Shown in pieces: positions 1 through 11,700 of a DNA stretch of 64,000 nucleotides. Below the pieces are notes generated by a model. It was not told the origin of the DNA and did not search any database. It saw only the letters and a program-made list of their open reading frames with translations. A program made the position numbers and the translations under genes. The stretch covers positions 5,456,001-5,520,000 of the forward strand of contig JANCRA010000012.1 of NCBI GenBank assembly GCA_024362935.1. The letters are read 5' to 3'. The first letter of the stretch is position 1. Every line of letters begins with the position of its first letter. The DNA comes from Setophaga petechia (lineage: Eukaryota; Chordata; Aves; Passeriformes; Parulidae).

Positions 1-1115
1 AATAAACCTGGCTTTAAATACTTTCTGGGAGGGGTGTTCATATTTCAAATATTTCGAAATTGAGTGCCAAGAAGACGGTACCAGATGCTTTCAGGGGTTC
101 CCAGTGACAGGACAAGGAGTAATGAACAGAACTAAAATACAGAAATTTCCACCTCAACACAAGGAAGAACTTATTTATGTAGAGGTTGGCAGAGCACTGG
201 AAAAGGCTGCCCATGGAGGTCATGTTGTCTCCCTCTCTAGAGACATTTAAAATTCTCCTGGACACATTCCTGTGTCAACTGATCAAAACATATCTCTCCC
301 CTTCCTTGGCAGAGGAGCTGGACTAGATGATTTCCAGAAGGCCCTTTCATCATTAACAGTTCTGTTTTTCTCTTGGAAACTTGTTCCAGTATCTCACCAC
401 TCTTACAGTAAAGAGTTTCATCTTAACATCTTATCTAAACCTACTCTCTTTCAGTTTCAAGCAATTTCCCTTATCCTGAGACCATATACCTTTGTGAACA
501 ATCCCTCTTCAGTTTTCTTGTAGGCTCCCTGGAAGCTCTTCCTGGAGAGCTTTCCCTTTTTCAGGCTGAACAACCCGATTTTGTTAGCCTCTCCTCATAT
601 GAGCAGTACTCCATCCCTCTGACCATCTTTCTGGCCCTCCTTTGGGCTCACTCCAACAGGTCCATGTCCTTCTTGCATCAGGAGCCCCAGACCTGGATGC
701 AGTACTCCAGACAGGGTCTTACATGGGTAGAGTAGAAGGGAAGAATCACCTGCCTTGACCTGCTGGCCACACTTTTTTGGTGCAGCCCAGAATATATTTG
801 GCTTTCTGGGCTGCAAGTGCACATTTCTGGGTCATGTTAATCCAAGTGAGAATTGTCAATCAACACCCCCAAATCCTTTTCCTAAGGGTATCCCTTGATG
901 CATTCTCTTCCCAGCCTGTATTTGTGCTTGGGACTGCTCTGACCTACATGCAGGACCTTGCACTTGGCCGTGTTAAACTTCATGAGGTTTGCACAGGCAC
1001 AAATTCCAAGCCTATCACAGTCCCTATGTATAGAATCCCTTCCCTATAGCCCATTAACTGTTGCACATGTTGTCAGAAAACTTGCTGAAGGTGCCCTCAA
1101 TTCCTCTGTTATGTG
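1..1115 (-). mobile_element. CR1 LINE 3' region, old copy, interrupted by a second CR1
   Basis: Read on the minus strand, 367-1115 follows the 3' region of avian CR1 non-LTR retrotransposons. On the plus strand the recognisable blocks are 'caggctgaacaacccg', 'gcagtactccagacagg', 'ttgacctgctggccacac', 'ggctttctgggctgcaag' and 'catgaggtttgcacaggc'. The first ~40 bases ('aacctggctttaaatac', then 'ctgggaggggtgttc') match the next stretch of the same element toward its 3' end, so the copy is one insertion split by the plus-strand CR1 at about 41-366. Its 3' terminus lies beyond the window start. The remaining open frames contain no recognisable reverse transcriptase, and the copy is many-fold mutated and 5' truncated near 1115. 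It is certainly CR1; the subfamily is undetermined. Confidence 0.9.
41..366 (+). mobile_element. CR1 LINE 3' end, younger copy nested in an older CR1
   Basis: Plus-strand CR1 3' end. In order it shows 'cccagtgacaggacaagg', 'aaggaagaacttatttatg', 'gcagagcactggaaaagg', 'ctgcccatggaggt' and the terminal 'gctggactagatgatttcc' just before the 3' end near 366. It is 5' truncated at about 41, as most CR1 copies are. Sequence on both sides belongs to one minus-strand CR1, so this copy inserted later. No clear target-site duplication is visible, which is usual for CR1. It has no coding potential. Confidence 0.88.
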
Positions 1116-3323
1116 GGAGGAAGAATGTCATGAAGGAGAAAGCAAGTCATGAGAATGATGCAGAGTCATAAGTTGAGTGTCTGACAGCCTTAAGAATTCA
1201 AACACTGGATTATTAGGTATTTTGATGTGAGACTTCCTAATTCTTCTTGCAAAACAGTTCTGCTCGTAAAATACATAATGACCCTTCCTTACTAGTACTT
1301 AGCCAGACCACTGGAGTATGATAAGTATTATAGATTTTCATTGAATATGTATAATGATCTGAATAGATCCTTTATAGATTTGTGCCTAAAATCCATCTAA
1401 ACCTAACTTTTTCCCCTGAGTGCTTTAAAAAAAAGTAGCAACAGGAAAACCTGTTCCCATTCTGAAGTGCTTCTTCTCCTCATAAACAATGCAGTAAGCT
1501 TAAATACTTAATTTTATCCTGAAGTTTCACCTAGGAAGTGAAGCACCTCACTCAAATTTTACATAAATATTACCCATGCCTCAAGCATTGCACTACGCCA
1601 GAAGGTTTATGCATATCTCACAAGTCACTTCAAATCCCAAACCAGAGTTTCAGCACAGTGTAAGCTATATGTGTACCCCTTCTTTGCATAACACAAAATC
1701 ATTGAGAGAGTGAACAGACACAAGTATTTTAAAGAAAATATTGAGAGAAGTACAAAAAATGAATCTCTATACAGGGAACGAGTCTGTTTCTTTTAAGAGG
1801 TGAATTGGGAGAATTTTGATAATATGTCATCACACGTGTCAGGTATAAGACCTGTAAAGCTATCAGCCATGTAGATCACTCCTTCACATTCATTATGCAC
1901 AGTGCCTTAGTGCCTGTGTCTTTTAAGTTGTAGAATGCAAGATGGCTGGAGGTTAATATCAGGTTTCCTATGCACGCTATCTTTGAAACCAGCATGCCAT
2001 ATCCATTTAGGATTCAAGCAAATTGAACAGAGCACAAAAAGTGCTTTACATATATTAACTCAGCAACTCTACAACAAAATTCACTTGTAATGTAAGAGGA
2101 GACAAATATCCGCATAACAATTCAAGCGAAAGCTGATGCAGGCCTTAAATCTGCAAGCAGGAAGGACGGTTTAAGGTGTGGGGTCTACAGAAGAAAGGAT
2201 TTAAGGAGGATAAAGTGTGCTCACGAATGAAAAGTAGCACAAGTAAGACTGAAAGCAGAATGTGCTACAGCAATTGTCAAGCAAAAAGCAGAGTGATCCA
2301 AAGTAGACAACAGTAAAGAAAGAACATTAAATTTATATGTATATACATATATGTATATAATGCAATTATATCTGTATATTTGTAAATACAGATAGGCAAT
2401 TATGGGTAGGATCAAAATACCCACATGATGTGTATATTGTACATCCAACACTGGCCTACATAACGAGGGCTCACAGTTCCTCCTTCCAGATATGGCACAG
2501 ATGCCTTCAAATCCTAATGTCCTGAATGTGCTCCTCTAAAGCCCATGTATAATCCAGTCACAGGATGTTTCCATCTGGGTTCTCTCATCCCTGATACAGC
2601 CCTGCCAATGAGTTTCACAAAGACAGAAAAAGGTGAAGGATGCCTTGTCAGAAGAGGAGCATCTAAGGCCACAGATAGGCAGCAATTCAATGCAACCAGA
2701 GGGTAAATTTGGGAGGAAATAGGTGTACTTACAGAGTGCATGGCTGTACTTTGAGGCCAGGTATCTGAGTGGAAGAGGTGTGAGGCCAGAAAGTTCCTGC
2801 AATCCCTCCCTTCATCCACCCACACTATGCCTGACTGGGGTAGGAGTTTCCATGGAGGACCACAGTCTACTAAAAAGGCATGCAGAACATATCCAGGGAT
2901 GCACAGGAAGGAGCCTAAAGTATTTCAGAAAAGATAAAGGCAGAAAATGCTCCAAAAAATCAGAACTTTTTTTGAACAGTATTTCTTTATTCACAAAACC
3001 ACCCCAGTTTAGTGGAGCATGTATTTGACACAAAATCCAGTACACTTCAGGCAGCACTGCAGTGCCCCTCAGATGAACTACTAGATAAGATATATATATT
3101 TGGTGATTATAACTAATTTTCAGCATTGGTCAACAGGGATATTAGAGGAAAGTAATTTCTTTTTTGGTATCTTCTAAAATACAGCAGTAACGGAAACATT
3201 TTCCAAAATGTGATTAAGTTTAGCAGTATTTTTTAAAAAAGCATTTTCTTTATTGGACAGACTATTAGACATATATTCCTGTGGCATAGGAGACAGATTA
3301 AATATTTCAAAAATGTTTTTTTA

Positions 3324-3356
3324 AAAATTCATTCTCTTACTCAGAGAATGAATTTT
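3324..3356. repeat. Short perfect inverted repeat (hairpin)
   Basis: The arms at 3324-3336 ('aaaattcattctc') and 3344-3356 ('gagaatgaatttt') are perfect 13-bp reverse complements around a 7-base loop ('ttactca'). There is no T-run terminator context that would matter in a eukaryote and no known element. It may be a chance palindrome or the end of a decayed MITE-like element. Confidence 0.6.
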
Positions 3357-5545
3357 ACTTTTTTTACCTTTTTTTTTAACACAATGTAGTCTTTAATTAA
3401 TTTTAACTTTTATCATCTGAAATACTATCTCATGGAAAATTTGAATGATATGTACCTGCAGTAATTTAAATTATGACACCATGTAATCCCAGTTCAGCTG
3501 ACACCTAAGTTCAGTTGCATCTATATTCATATAAAAATAATTTGGAAAACTCACAGCCTGAAACAATTTAAAAATCAGTAAATAATAAAATGTGAACATA
3601 CTTATAAAATATCAAAAATTTCCTATTATCCTCTGTTTTTGCAGGCAAGATTTTCTTTGGTTTTTTGCTATGTGCAATTGTGAATTTTGAACAGAGAATA
3701 TAACTCTGTCTCAGATGTTGACTCTGAATTAAATTGGAATGTGGTGTGGACAAACTGAAATGTTTTCCCTGTATGCCACTACTTATTTCCTCAGCCTAAA
3801 TAAAGATATTCAGCTGACATCATTTCTACAAGCTTTATATATGTCATTTATATGAAACTACATGGAAATTCCCTAACAGTGTTTTCAGTAAGCTGGAGGT
3901 AAAATAATCCCAAGATGATACACAGGGGAAACATAATACATGAGAAAAAAGCCTGTCATCAATGTTAAAGAAATTAACTCAAAGCAGAAAATAGAATATG
4001 ATAAAATGGAGTTGAAATGTGTTTTTTTAAATGATTATTAAAATACTTACCTTAAAATGCTTAAATAGATCAAATTAAAATACAGGGTATGGATTAGATA
4101 TGAATTTAATTAATTTTTATGACTAAATCCTATTTGTCTTATGAATGTAAAATAAAACATGCACAACATGAATGATAAGCAGATTTTATTCAGACTGAGT
4201 AATTGACTCATGCAAAGTGAAGCAATGTTGTAGATTATAATAATACTGCATGTATGATCACCCTTAAAGATGTTTGGACACCACTGCTCCTAAATGAAAA
4301 TGCACACTGTTTTCCTACTCACTCTCTCCATGGCAGATCAGTAAAGTTCAATGTAAAACTACAGACAACAAAAAAACACTCTTTATTCTTTAACATTTGA
4401 AAAGCCAATCACCTGGAATAAGATAAACTGGGCCACATATACATACAGTATTGCTGAGTTCCTTATGAAACTCTTTCATTTCTTCTATTAAAATATTTGA
4501 ACAGAGAATACACTGGTGTTATTTAAGAACAACTTTCTGATGCCAGTTCTCAGCTTCTCTATGTATTCAAAACAGATATCAGCAGAGTCATTTAACCCCT
4601 GCTGTCAGGAGACTGGGTTTATTAATATCAATAGAGATGATAATATGTGATATAAACCTGAGCAGTACCAAAATAGAAGGGGTTTCCTTGACAAAACAAA
4701 GGGGAGAAAAGAGGCTGTAAAACATTATTATTAGCTTTTAATGAGGAATAAGCTACAGCATCAGGATAAAAGGATGAAAGGATAAAGCTTTCAGAACAGA
4801 CAGTAGGTCAAGTTAGCTGAAAATAAAAAAGTCCCATTCATTAGTAAAGAGAAAACTCTATTACATGTTACAGAGAACTTAATACTGGGTTGTTAAAGAG
4901 AAAAGGATGCATAGTTTTCGGAATCAGACATATTCAATCAATATAAAAATCTTTGCTTGCATAACTTTTTCACAGAATCCACTGGAACTTTCATATTCAG
5001 AGACAGTTTTAGATTTAGATTCTATTGCATTCACATTTACATTTCACAGACTGTAAAGGAAGAACTAAATAAAGTAAAATGATATACCAAATCCTGCACT
5101 AAATTGAGCCTAAAAATTAAAGAATCTTTTTCTCTTTTAGCCAATTATATTAGAAGAAAAATATTATTTCTCTGGTTTTTCTAAAAAGTCAAATTTAGGC
5201 AAAATTTGCCAATAGCAGCACCACTTTCTGCCTCATAAAACACAGTACAATATCATAAAGCCAGTAGGATAGCTGGACTTGGTTCGTTTTTTAAAATAGA
5301 TGGATAATTGCTTTCCTATTGAAACTCTCTGTGGACTTAGTGTGTGTTCCCACCTTTCATTGAAGGCAGTAGTAAATCAGGAAACACATGGGAGACAAGA
5401 CCATGCATCAGCAGTGACTGTGCTTTCCCTCAATTCTGTTTTTCTCTCTTGTTTAGAGATTGTGTAGGGAATGAAGAAGACAGAAAAAAATAATCAGGAC
5501 AGAATTAGGATTTTTCTCAACTACCTGCAAACTTGGTGGAAATCA

Positions 5546-5640
5546 AACAATAAAACAAAACAAACAAATGAACAAAAAAGTGAGTGAATAAAACAACAAA
5601 ATCGCCAAAAAAACTCTCCCAAACAACCAAACCAAAGAAG
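5546..5640. repeat. A-rich low-complexity tract with AAAC units
   Basis: Runs of AAAC/CAAA-like units broken by single substitutions, for example 'aaaacaaaacaaacaaatg' and 'aacaaccaaaccaaag'. No retroposed body is recognisable next to it, so I call it simple low complexity. Confidence 0.6.
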
Positions 5641-6320
5641 ATTCAAAACCAGAAAACCCAAATTACTCTTTTTTAAAAATAATCACATTAATTCATTTTC
5701 CATTGCTAAAGCATTTGTTTGTTTCTATAACTGTTTATTGAAAATTATATAATTGTCAATAATAATTACATTATTATTGCTTATTATATTATTGTATCAT
5801 TTAGATACTAACACATTTACTTCTTCAACTCTATTGCAAAATATTTCCAAAGTGGTAGATTGTTAAGAAAAAAATAGATGAAAGTGCATGAAGTTCCAGA
5901 CTCAAGAATCCTTCAAACATTCAAAGCCCTAAAGTCTCTATAATATCCAGTAAGAAAAAACCAGTAGGAATAGAGAAATTAGTGGTCTTGTGTTTCAGAT
6001 ATTTCTTTTACTTTTGTGAAAAGCTGCAGCTCAGAATTCTACCGGAATCAGAATTCTGTGACCCACTGCTTGTCCAAAACAACCCAAAGAATTTTTCAGT
6101 AAATATCTGCAGTTTTCAAAAAATTGTGATATTTTTTAGAGTAAAGTAATTTGAAATATGACTTCAAGTTTTCTATCTCAAAAATACTTTATAAAAATCA
6201 CAGAGCTAGGAGAAACTATTACAAATTTGGTTAAAAGCAAGGCAACTGACAAAATATGTGACTTTTTTATTCTACAATTCTTCATGAGTTATCTATGTAT
6301 CATTTTTAAGAGCATGAATA

Positions 6321-6983
6321 TCACAGAATCTCAGAATTGGTGAGGTTGGAAGACACCACTGAAGGTCATACAGTCCAACCTCCTTGCTTTAGCAGAGTCA
6401 TCCTCGAGCTCGTTACTCAGGTTTGTGTCCAGGCAGCTTTTAAACATCTCCAGTGAGGAGGACCCCACAACTTCTCTGGTCAATCTGTTCTAGTGCTCAA
6501 TCATATAGTAAAGTTCTTCCTCATCTTCAGTTGGAACCTCCTGTATTTCCATTCTGCCTGTAGTCTGCTGTCCTTGGCACAAATAAGTGGATCTCCATTC
6601 CCTCAACACCTTCCCTTCAAATACAAACATTGGTGAATTCCCCTCCCAGTCATCTCTTCTCAAGGCTCAGTAGGCCCTACTCTCTCAGCCTTTCTTCATA
6701 AGAGAACTTCTCCATTCCCCTAGTCTTTGTCATCTTCCATTGGACCTACTCCTGATCTCCGCATCTCTCTTGTCCTGAGGAGCCCAGAACTGGACCCAGC
6801 ACTCCAGGTGCAGCTTCACTAATGCTGAGTAGAAAGGCAGGATCTCATCCCTTGACCTGCTGGCAGTGCTCTTCCTAATGCATCCCAATGGCTTTCCTGG
6901 ACACCAGGACACACTGCTGGCTCATGAGCAGTTTGTCATCCACCAGGAACTCCAGGCTTTTCTCTTCAGAGCTGCTTTCCTGG
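6321..6983 (-). mobile_element. CR1 LINE 3' end, 5' truncated
   Basis: The minus strand matches the CR1 3' region. The element's 3' terminus is at 6321, where the plus strand reads 'tcacagaatctcagaattgg', the reverse of the CR1 terminal ATTCTGTGA-type octamers. Further markers on the plus strand are 'gaccccacaacttctctgg', 'gagcccagaactggaccc', 'agcactccaggtgcagc', 'cttgacctgctggcag' and 'cacactgctggctcatgag'. Homology fades at about 6983, followed by unique A-rich sequence. The 60-codon antisense frame at 6730-6912 lies inside it and is not a gene. Confidence 0.9.
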
Positions 6984-8226
6984 AAATAAAAAAATAAAAC
7001 AAAGTGATCTACATTCCCAAACCAGTAGTTTTAATATCATGTCTTGTTTTATTTACTTCCAAACTTACAAATTCTCTTTTGTTATGAAATGTAATAACAA
7101 ATACAAATAACTATAAATTCAAAATATAATGTGACAGCAAGGCACCATATGCTGCAGTGCCAAAATCAGCATGAACTTTATGCTGACCTGTAAGTAGAAG
7201 TATCAATATTTAGTCTTAATGCAGTTTACTTGGTAACAAAGCTTCCTTCAGATTTTTAGCCCTAAAGTCAGAAGGTCCAGAGAGGCTTTTATTGCTACTT
7301 TTTGAAAAATTAAAAGTATTGCTCCACAGAATTTAATTTGTGTAATTTCTCCAGGGAGATTTTAAGTATAGAACGTAAAGGAGTAGAAGAGACCCCCCAG
7401 AGTGTTGTTAGCCTGGGCAAGAGCTCTATTGTTGTGCCAAAAGGTTTATTTCCAAGCAGTAATATTTTTCTCAGAGGCCCTAAACACTCTTGTCTCCAAA
7501 TGTACTCTGTGCCAGAACCTTTCATAAAGGTTTCTCATGTGACGTATTTGCTGTAAGCACTGTCATAAAAATCGTGTGAGAAATAACACAGTAGAAGAGC
7601 TAGAGGACTTCCTGAGACCCACTTTCACTGCTGAACTTTTTTAAAAGCCAATCAGTAAGTCTAATTGAGCAAAGATTGTCTCAAGGACATCTGGCAAGTG
7701 TTTTCCTGAGGTCTAGAGACTAATCCACAACAGAATATTTGATAATACTTAATTTAACCTGAGAGTCAGGTATAGTTACATGACATAGAATCTGTAACTG
7801 TTTTCTCCCATGTTTATGATGGTGTTATCTCACTTTATATCAATTTCCATCTTTATAGTCAGTCTTCTTTCAGGACTTGTGAATGGGAAAGTTAGGTGTC
7901 TTAAAAGAGCTAATGAATTCACATTCATACTTTTAAAATTTTTCAATGTAAACTGAAGATACCTTTATAATTGTGAAGAGACAATTAGTTATATCAACCT
8001 TTGTTGCAGAAAATAAGCAAAGGATTGTACCCTCATATTATTTTATCCTTTCCTCCTGTGTTCTGATTGCCATTTACTGCTTAACCTGAAATCTCTCTTT
8101 ACTGTAATATCCCTTAGAAAGGAAAAAAAATGTTGCAAAAGTGGTTCATCTGCTTATTTAATCTTCTCACCTATAATTTCTGCTGAATCTTGATTAGAAC
8201 GAAGTTTTTTCAAGGTTTTATATTTG
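6984..8226. other. Unique AT-rich non-coding stretch
   Basis: No repeat or gene recognised. Short open frames on both strands at about 7310-7556 overlap each other and show no domain or codon pattern. Confidence 0.5.
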
Positions 8227-8789
8227 CTCTCTCTGGTGGGTTGACCCTGGCTGGATGGAGGTACCCACCAGGACACTCTATTACTGCCCTTCCCAGCAAG
8301 ACAGGGGATAAAAAATAAGATGGAAAACAACTTTTAGGTTGAGATAAGCAAAATACCATAAAATAAATAATAAGCAAAAAAACATAAAGAAAAAAAAAGT
8401 TGAACTTCCACTTCCCATCAGTGAGTGAAGTTTATCCACTTCCTGAGAAGTAGGTCTTCAGCCCATGGCACAGTTAGTCCAGAGGCAAATATTATAAAAT
8501 AACAATTATCCCCTCTCTCCCTTACTTTTCATACCTGAGCTGACATGGAATAGCCCTTAGGGTAATTTGGGTTAGCTGGTATCCTGGTTGTGTCTCAGGA
8601 TATTGACTTCTGCCAGCCCCCTGATGGGAAGGGAGAGGAAGGGGAGATGATGCTGAGCCAGCCCTGCCCAGCAGCCCCCAAAACACTGGAGGTTCATCAG
8701 CTCCTTTCCAGCTACCAGGGCAAAACACAACACTGTGAGGGCTGCTGGGGGAAAGTGAACTCCAGCTCAGCCTGACCAGATAGACTCTC
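8227..8789 (-). mobile_element. Solo LTR, avian ERVL type, with perfect 5-bp target duplication
   Basis: The LTR proper is 8232-8784 (553 bp), flanked by identical 5-bp direct repeats CTCTC at 8227-8231 and 8785-8789. Five-base duplications are what ERVL-class elements make. The plus strand starts 'tctggtgggttgaccctgg' (consensus would be TGTGG) and ends 'gaccagataga' (consensus ...CCAATACA), so both terminal dinucleotides have mutated. Sense is the minus strand: there the order is a TATA-like 'tatgaaaagtaagg', then 'cttatctcaacc', shared with the LTR at 37106. No internal retroviral sequence is present, so it is a recombined solo LTR. Antisense and sense open frames at 8522-8791 are incidental. 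Confidence 0.85.
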
Positions 8790-11700
8790 ATTATTTGAGC
8801 TTGCCCTTGTAAAAAAAAAAAGGTAAATTAATCTCATATTTTTTCACTTACCAGTGTGAAGCTGTGCAAGAGATATTGCCTACAAATTAGACATTCAAAT
8901 ATGATTTTTTCTTACTATTTCTGCCAATACCCAATCTGTGCATAGGAAACAATACTGAAAATTTCATAGCCATGGGAATGGCTAGTGGTGCCAATTTTCA
9001 ATGAGCAACCTTCTCTGGCCATAATTTAAAATAACACAAACTTCTTGACAACATAGAAAAAAAAATTCCTTAAAGATTTGAACTATTTTTTAACCTTAAA
9101 TTGAAAAGTAATTCCTACCTTTGCCCATAGAAAGCAATTCTTTCACACATCTTGGCATGCAATCAAGTCAAATCATACATATATGAAATAGGCTGCACTG
9201 TGATAGACTTTTGATGTTAGTGATAAAGTTGATGAAATTCCTCTCATTCACCTTAGACTTGTATATCTGCTTAACAATGGAGATCAAAAGGCTTCTTAAG
9301 GGAGCATTTCTCAGATGTAACTTAAATACTTTCTCTGGGAACCAGATCTTGATCTCTAACTATTGAACTCTATGTTTTGTGGGTTTTTTCCACCCCTGAT
9401 GGATCAAGATTGCAACAATTACTTTGACAAACAGGCATTAAAATTGCAACTGTCAAATCTCATTGCTAGATCATGGCTGGTGACTACCTTTCTGTATCCT
9501 TTTCCTCTCTCTTTCTTCTCTTAACTTCCTCTCAAAACATATTGTAAGCAAGGCTACAAAGTTACAGTCAATGTCTTAGTAAGTGCATTGGTCTTTGGAT
9601 AAGTTAAACTTGGCAAAGTATACATTTGGTAACTTAAATTTTATGAAATGCCTTATTTTGTCTGGGTGTTGTTTTAAAATTTGCCAAGTGTCTAACTTGC
9701 CATAATGTTCTTAAGTTTGCAAGTAGAAGTGTGTTTTTGAACCTCTTGAGAATTTTGCTGTTTCTTCTGTGCAGAGCCCAGAGTAAGTCAACCAACCTTC
9801 CCCTAAAACTGCTAAGAAGACTGAGGCATAGCATTCACCAACACCATACTATTTTACAAATAGTTTGCCAGTTATTTTTTCTATTTTCCAGATAATTTCT
9901 TTCCCATCTTAGCTGCAATCATTAGCAAGTAAATTATGGTATCCCAAAGTTTGTTTGGAATAAAACTCCAGATTTTTCCTGCCAACTTTATATGTGTGAG
10001 TAAAATTGGTATAGAAAGAAAAACTGTGCTGGATGAATTGTAACTCATTTTCCCCCTTCCTGATAAGATCTTGGCTGTCTTCTTAAGTTTTTATAACAGA
10101 CTAATAAAAAAGCCATCTTCACAAGTTAATAAGTGATAAACATTTTTAAAAAAATCTACATTCTAACTTTGCCATTAGCTATTTCAATTGCATTTTCTAA
10201 CATTTCAAGAAAAATTCTTGTGGGGTGCTTAAAATGTAGGCTGATAACAAGCATAAGCCAAGTGTGGAATATGCATATACTCATGAGTTACCACTGTTAA
10301 CATTCTCTGTGCTATCCTCAAAACACACAGAATTGTAGGCAAGCCACATTAACAGAGAGAATCTAGTCCCACATTCCTACAGTTTCCACTCTGAATACTG
10401 ATTTTTTCTGAAACTGAACTTGGTTATATTATGTCAAATTATGGAATACCAAAACTTTGGTATATTTAGACTTTTCTACTGAAGTGCTGAATTTCAAGGC
10501 AAAGGACTAGAACTATTAAATGTCTCTGTAGAAACATTTCACATCATAAACATTAGTGTTAAATTTATAGCAAAATTCAGACACTTCTAACTGCCATTAC
10601 TCATTCAAATATTCCTTCAGCTTCCACGTTGCAGCTCATTTTGTAAGTAAAGACTTGAAATTCTTGTGTATATGCATACATTTTATTTCCACCACCTTCA
10701 CAGCTTCAAATTATTCAAGGTAGAGTAACCTCTTGAGCAAAAAGTAATTTCTTTGTATTTTCTATCTTTCAATGTATTTTCCTTCCAAGAACATCCTCAA
10801 AAGCAATAATTAAAAAAAAAAGCCGAATTGGAGGTATTGGGTATTTTTTTCCTTTGGTGAATCTATATAAGCAATATTTAGTAATTTTAAAAGTAATTCT
10901 ACACATTAGATTTGTACTAGAAGCCAAAGAACTCAGAAGCATTCTTCAGAGTCACAGCAAAGAATGCCGTAACCATCTTTTCTCAAGATCTTGTGTTTTG
11001 CGGATCTTGTTAAAATAAACATAAAATTATGGTTTTCAACTAGGAATTTACATTCCACTGAAGTATAAGGAACTCAACAGATTTCCTTAATGAGGTTTTA
11101 ATTCTTCCATGTAGCTTGAAATTACCAAATTCTGCTGATTCCAGCAAAATTAAGACAATGGTAAGACAAAATTTGGACAATGGTAAGACAAAAACATAAC
11201 TAATCTGAGGCTCAGTATGATTGACCAAGATTCCTACTCTCCTTCTGCAGTCTCCTCCAGAAGACAATACAGACAAGGAGTTTATCTGTGGTGTTCCAAA
11301 TTACCCTGTAGAGGAGCCAATTTCTGAAATTGGAAAACTCAGAAAAGAACATCATAGCAGTTGGAAAATAACATCATAACATAGACTCGTAAATTAAATA
11401 TCTTATTTTAAAAAGCCTCATACAGATGAATGCATTGCCAGAAAACATTTTAAAAACAAGTAATCTTTAGAAGGAGGACAGCAAGGGAAAATAAATGATC
11501 ACAAGTTTTATTTTTTAACTTTACATTAAAAAGTAAGCATAGTGAAATATTGGCACATATGGCAGTGCAAGCAGGTAGTCTTCTTTGTTCTAGGAAATGT
11601 GTTCATGTACATCCATGTCTACATATGGGAAGAGGAACAGAATGTAAACACAGAAGGATTGTTTGGAGCAAGTAGAAAGTAAGATAAATATCTCCTCAGC

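Larger units (their letters stand above)
1116..6320. other. Unique AT-rich non-coding stretch
   Basis: I recognise no gene or named repeat here. A slightly GC-richer patch at about 2450-2930 holds overlapping open frames on both strands without a recognisable domain. On its minus strand 'ctctgtaagt' near 2730 resembles a splice donor, but nothing else supports an exon. 2330-2370 is a small AT palindrome region ('tatatgtatatacatatatg'). 5540-5640 is A-rich with AAAC-like units. A 13-bp hairpin at 3324-3356 is listed separately. Confidence 0.5.

Noticed and set aside
1..1115. Single CR1 with an internal inversion (twin priming)
   Set aside because: Twin priming would place the inverted part upstream of the sense 3' end. 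Here it lies beyond that 3' end, and the sense copy is flanked on both sides by the same older element.
2735..2870. Minus-strand exon between a TTTTTAG acceptor and a CTCTGTAAGT donor
   Set aside because: The acceptor tract is weak and the predicted residues resemble nothing known. Such splice-like pairs are common by chance.
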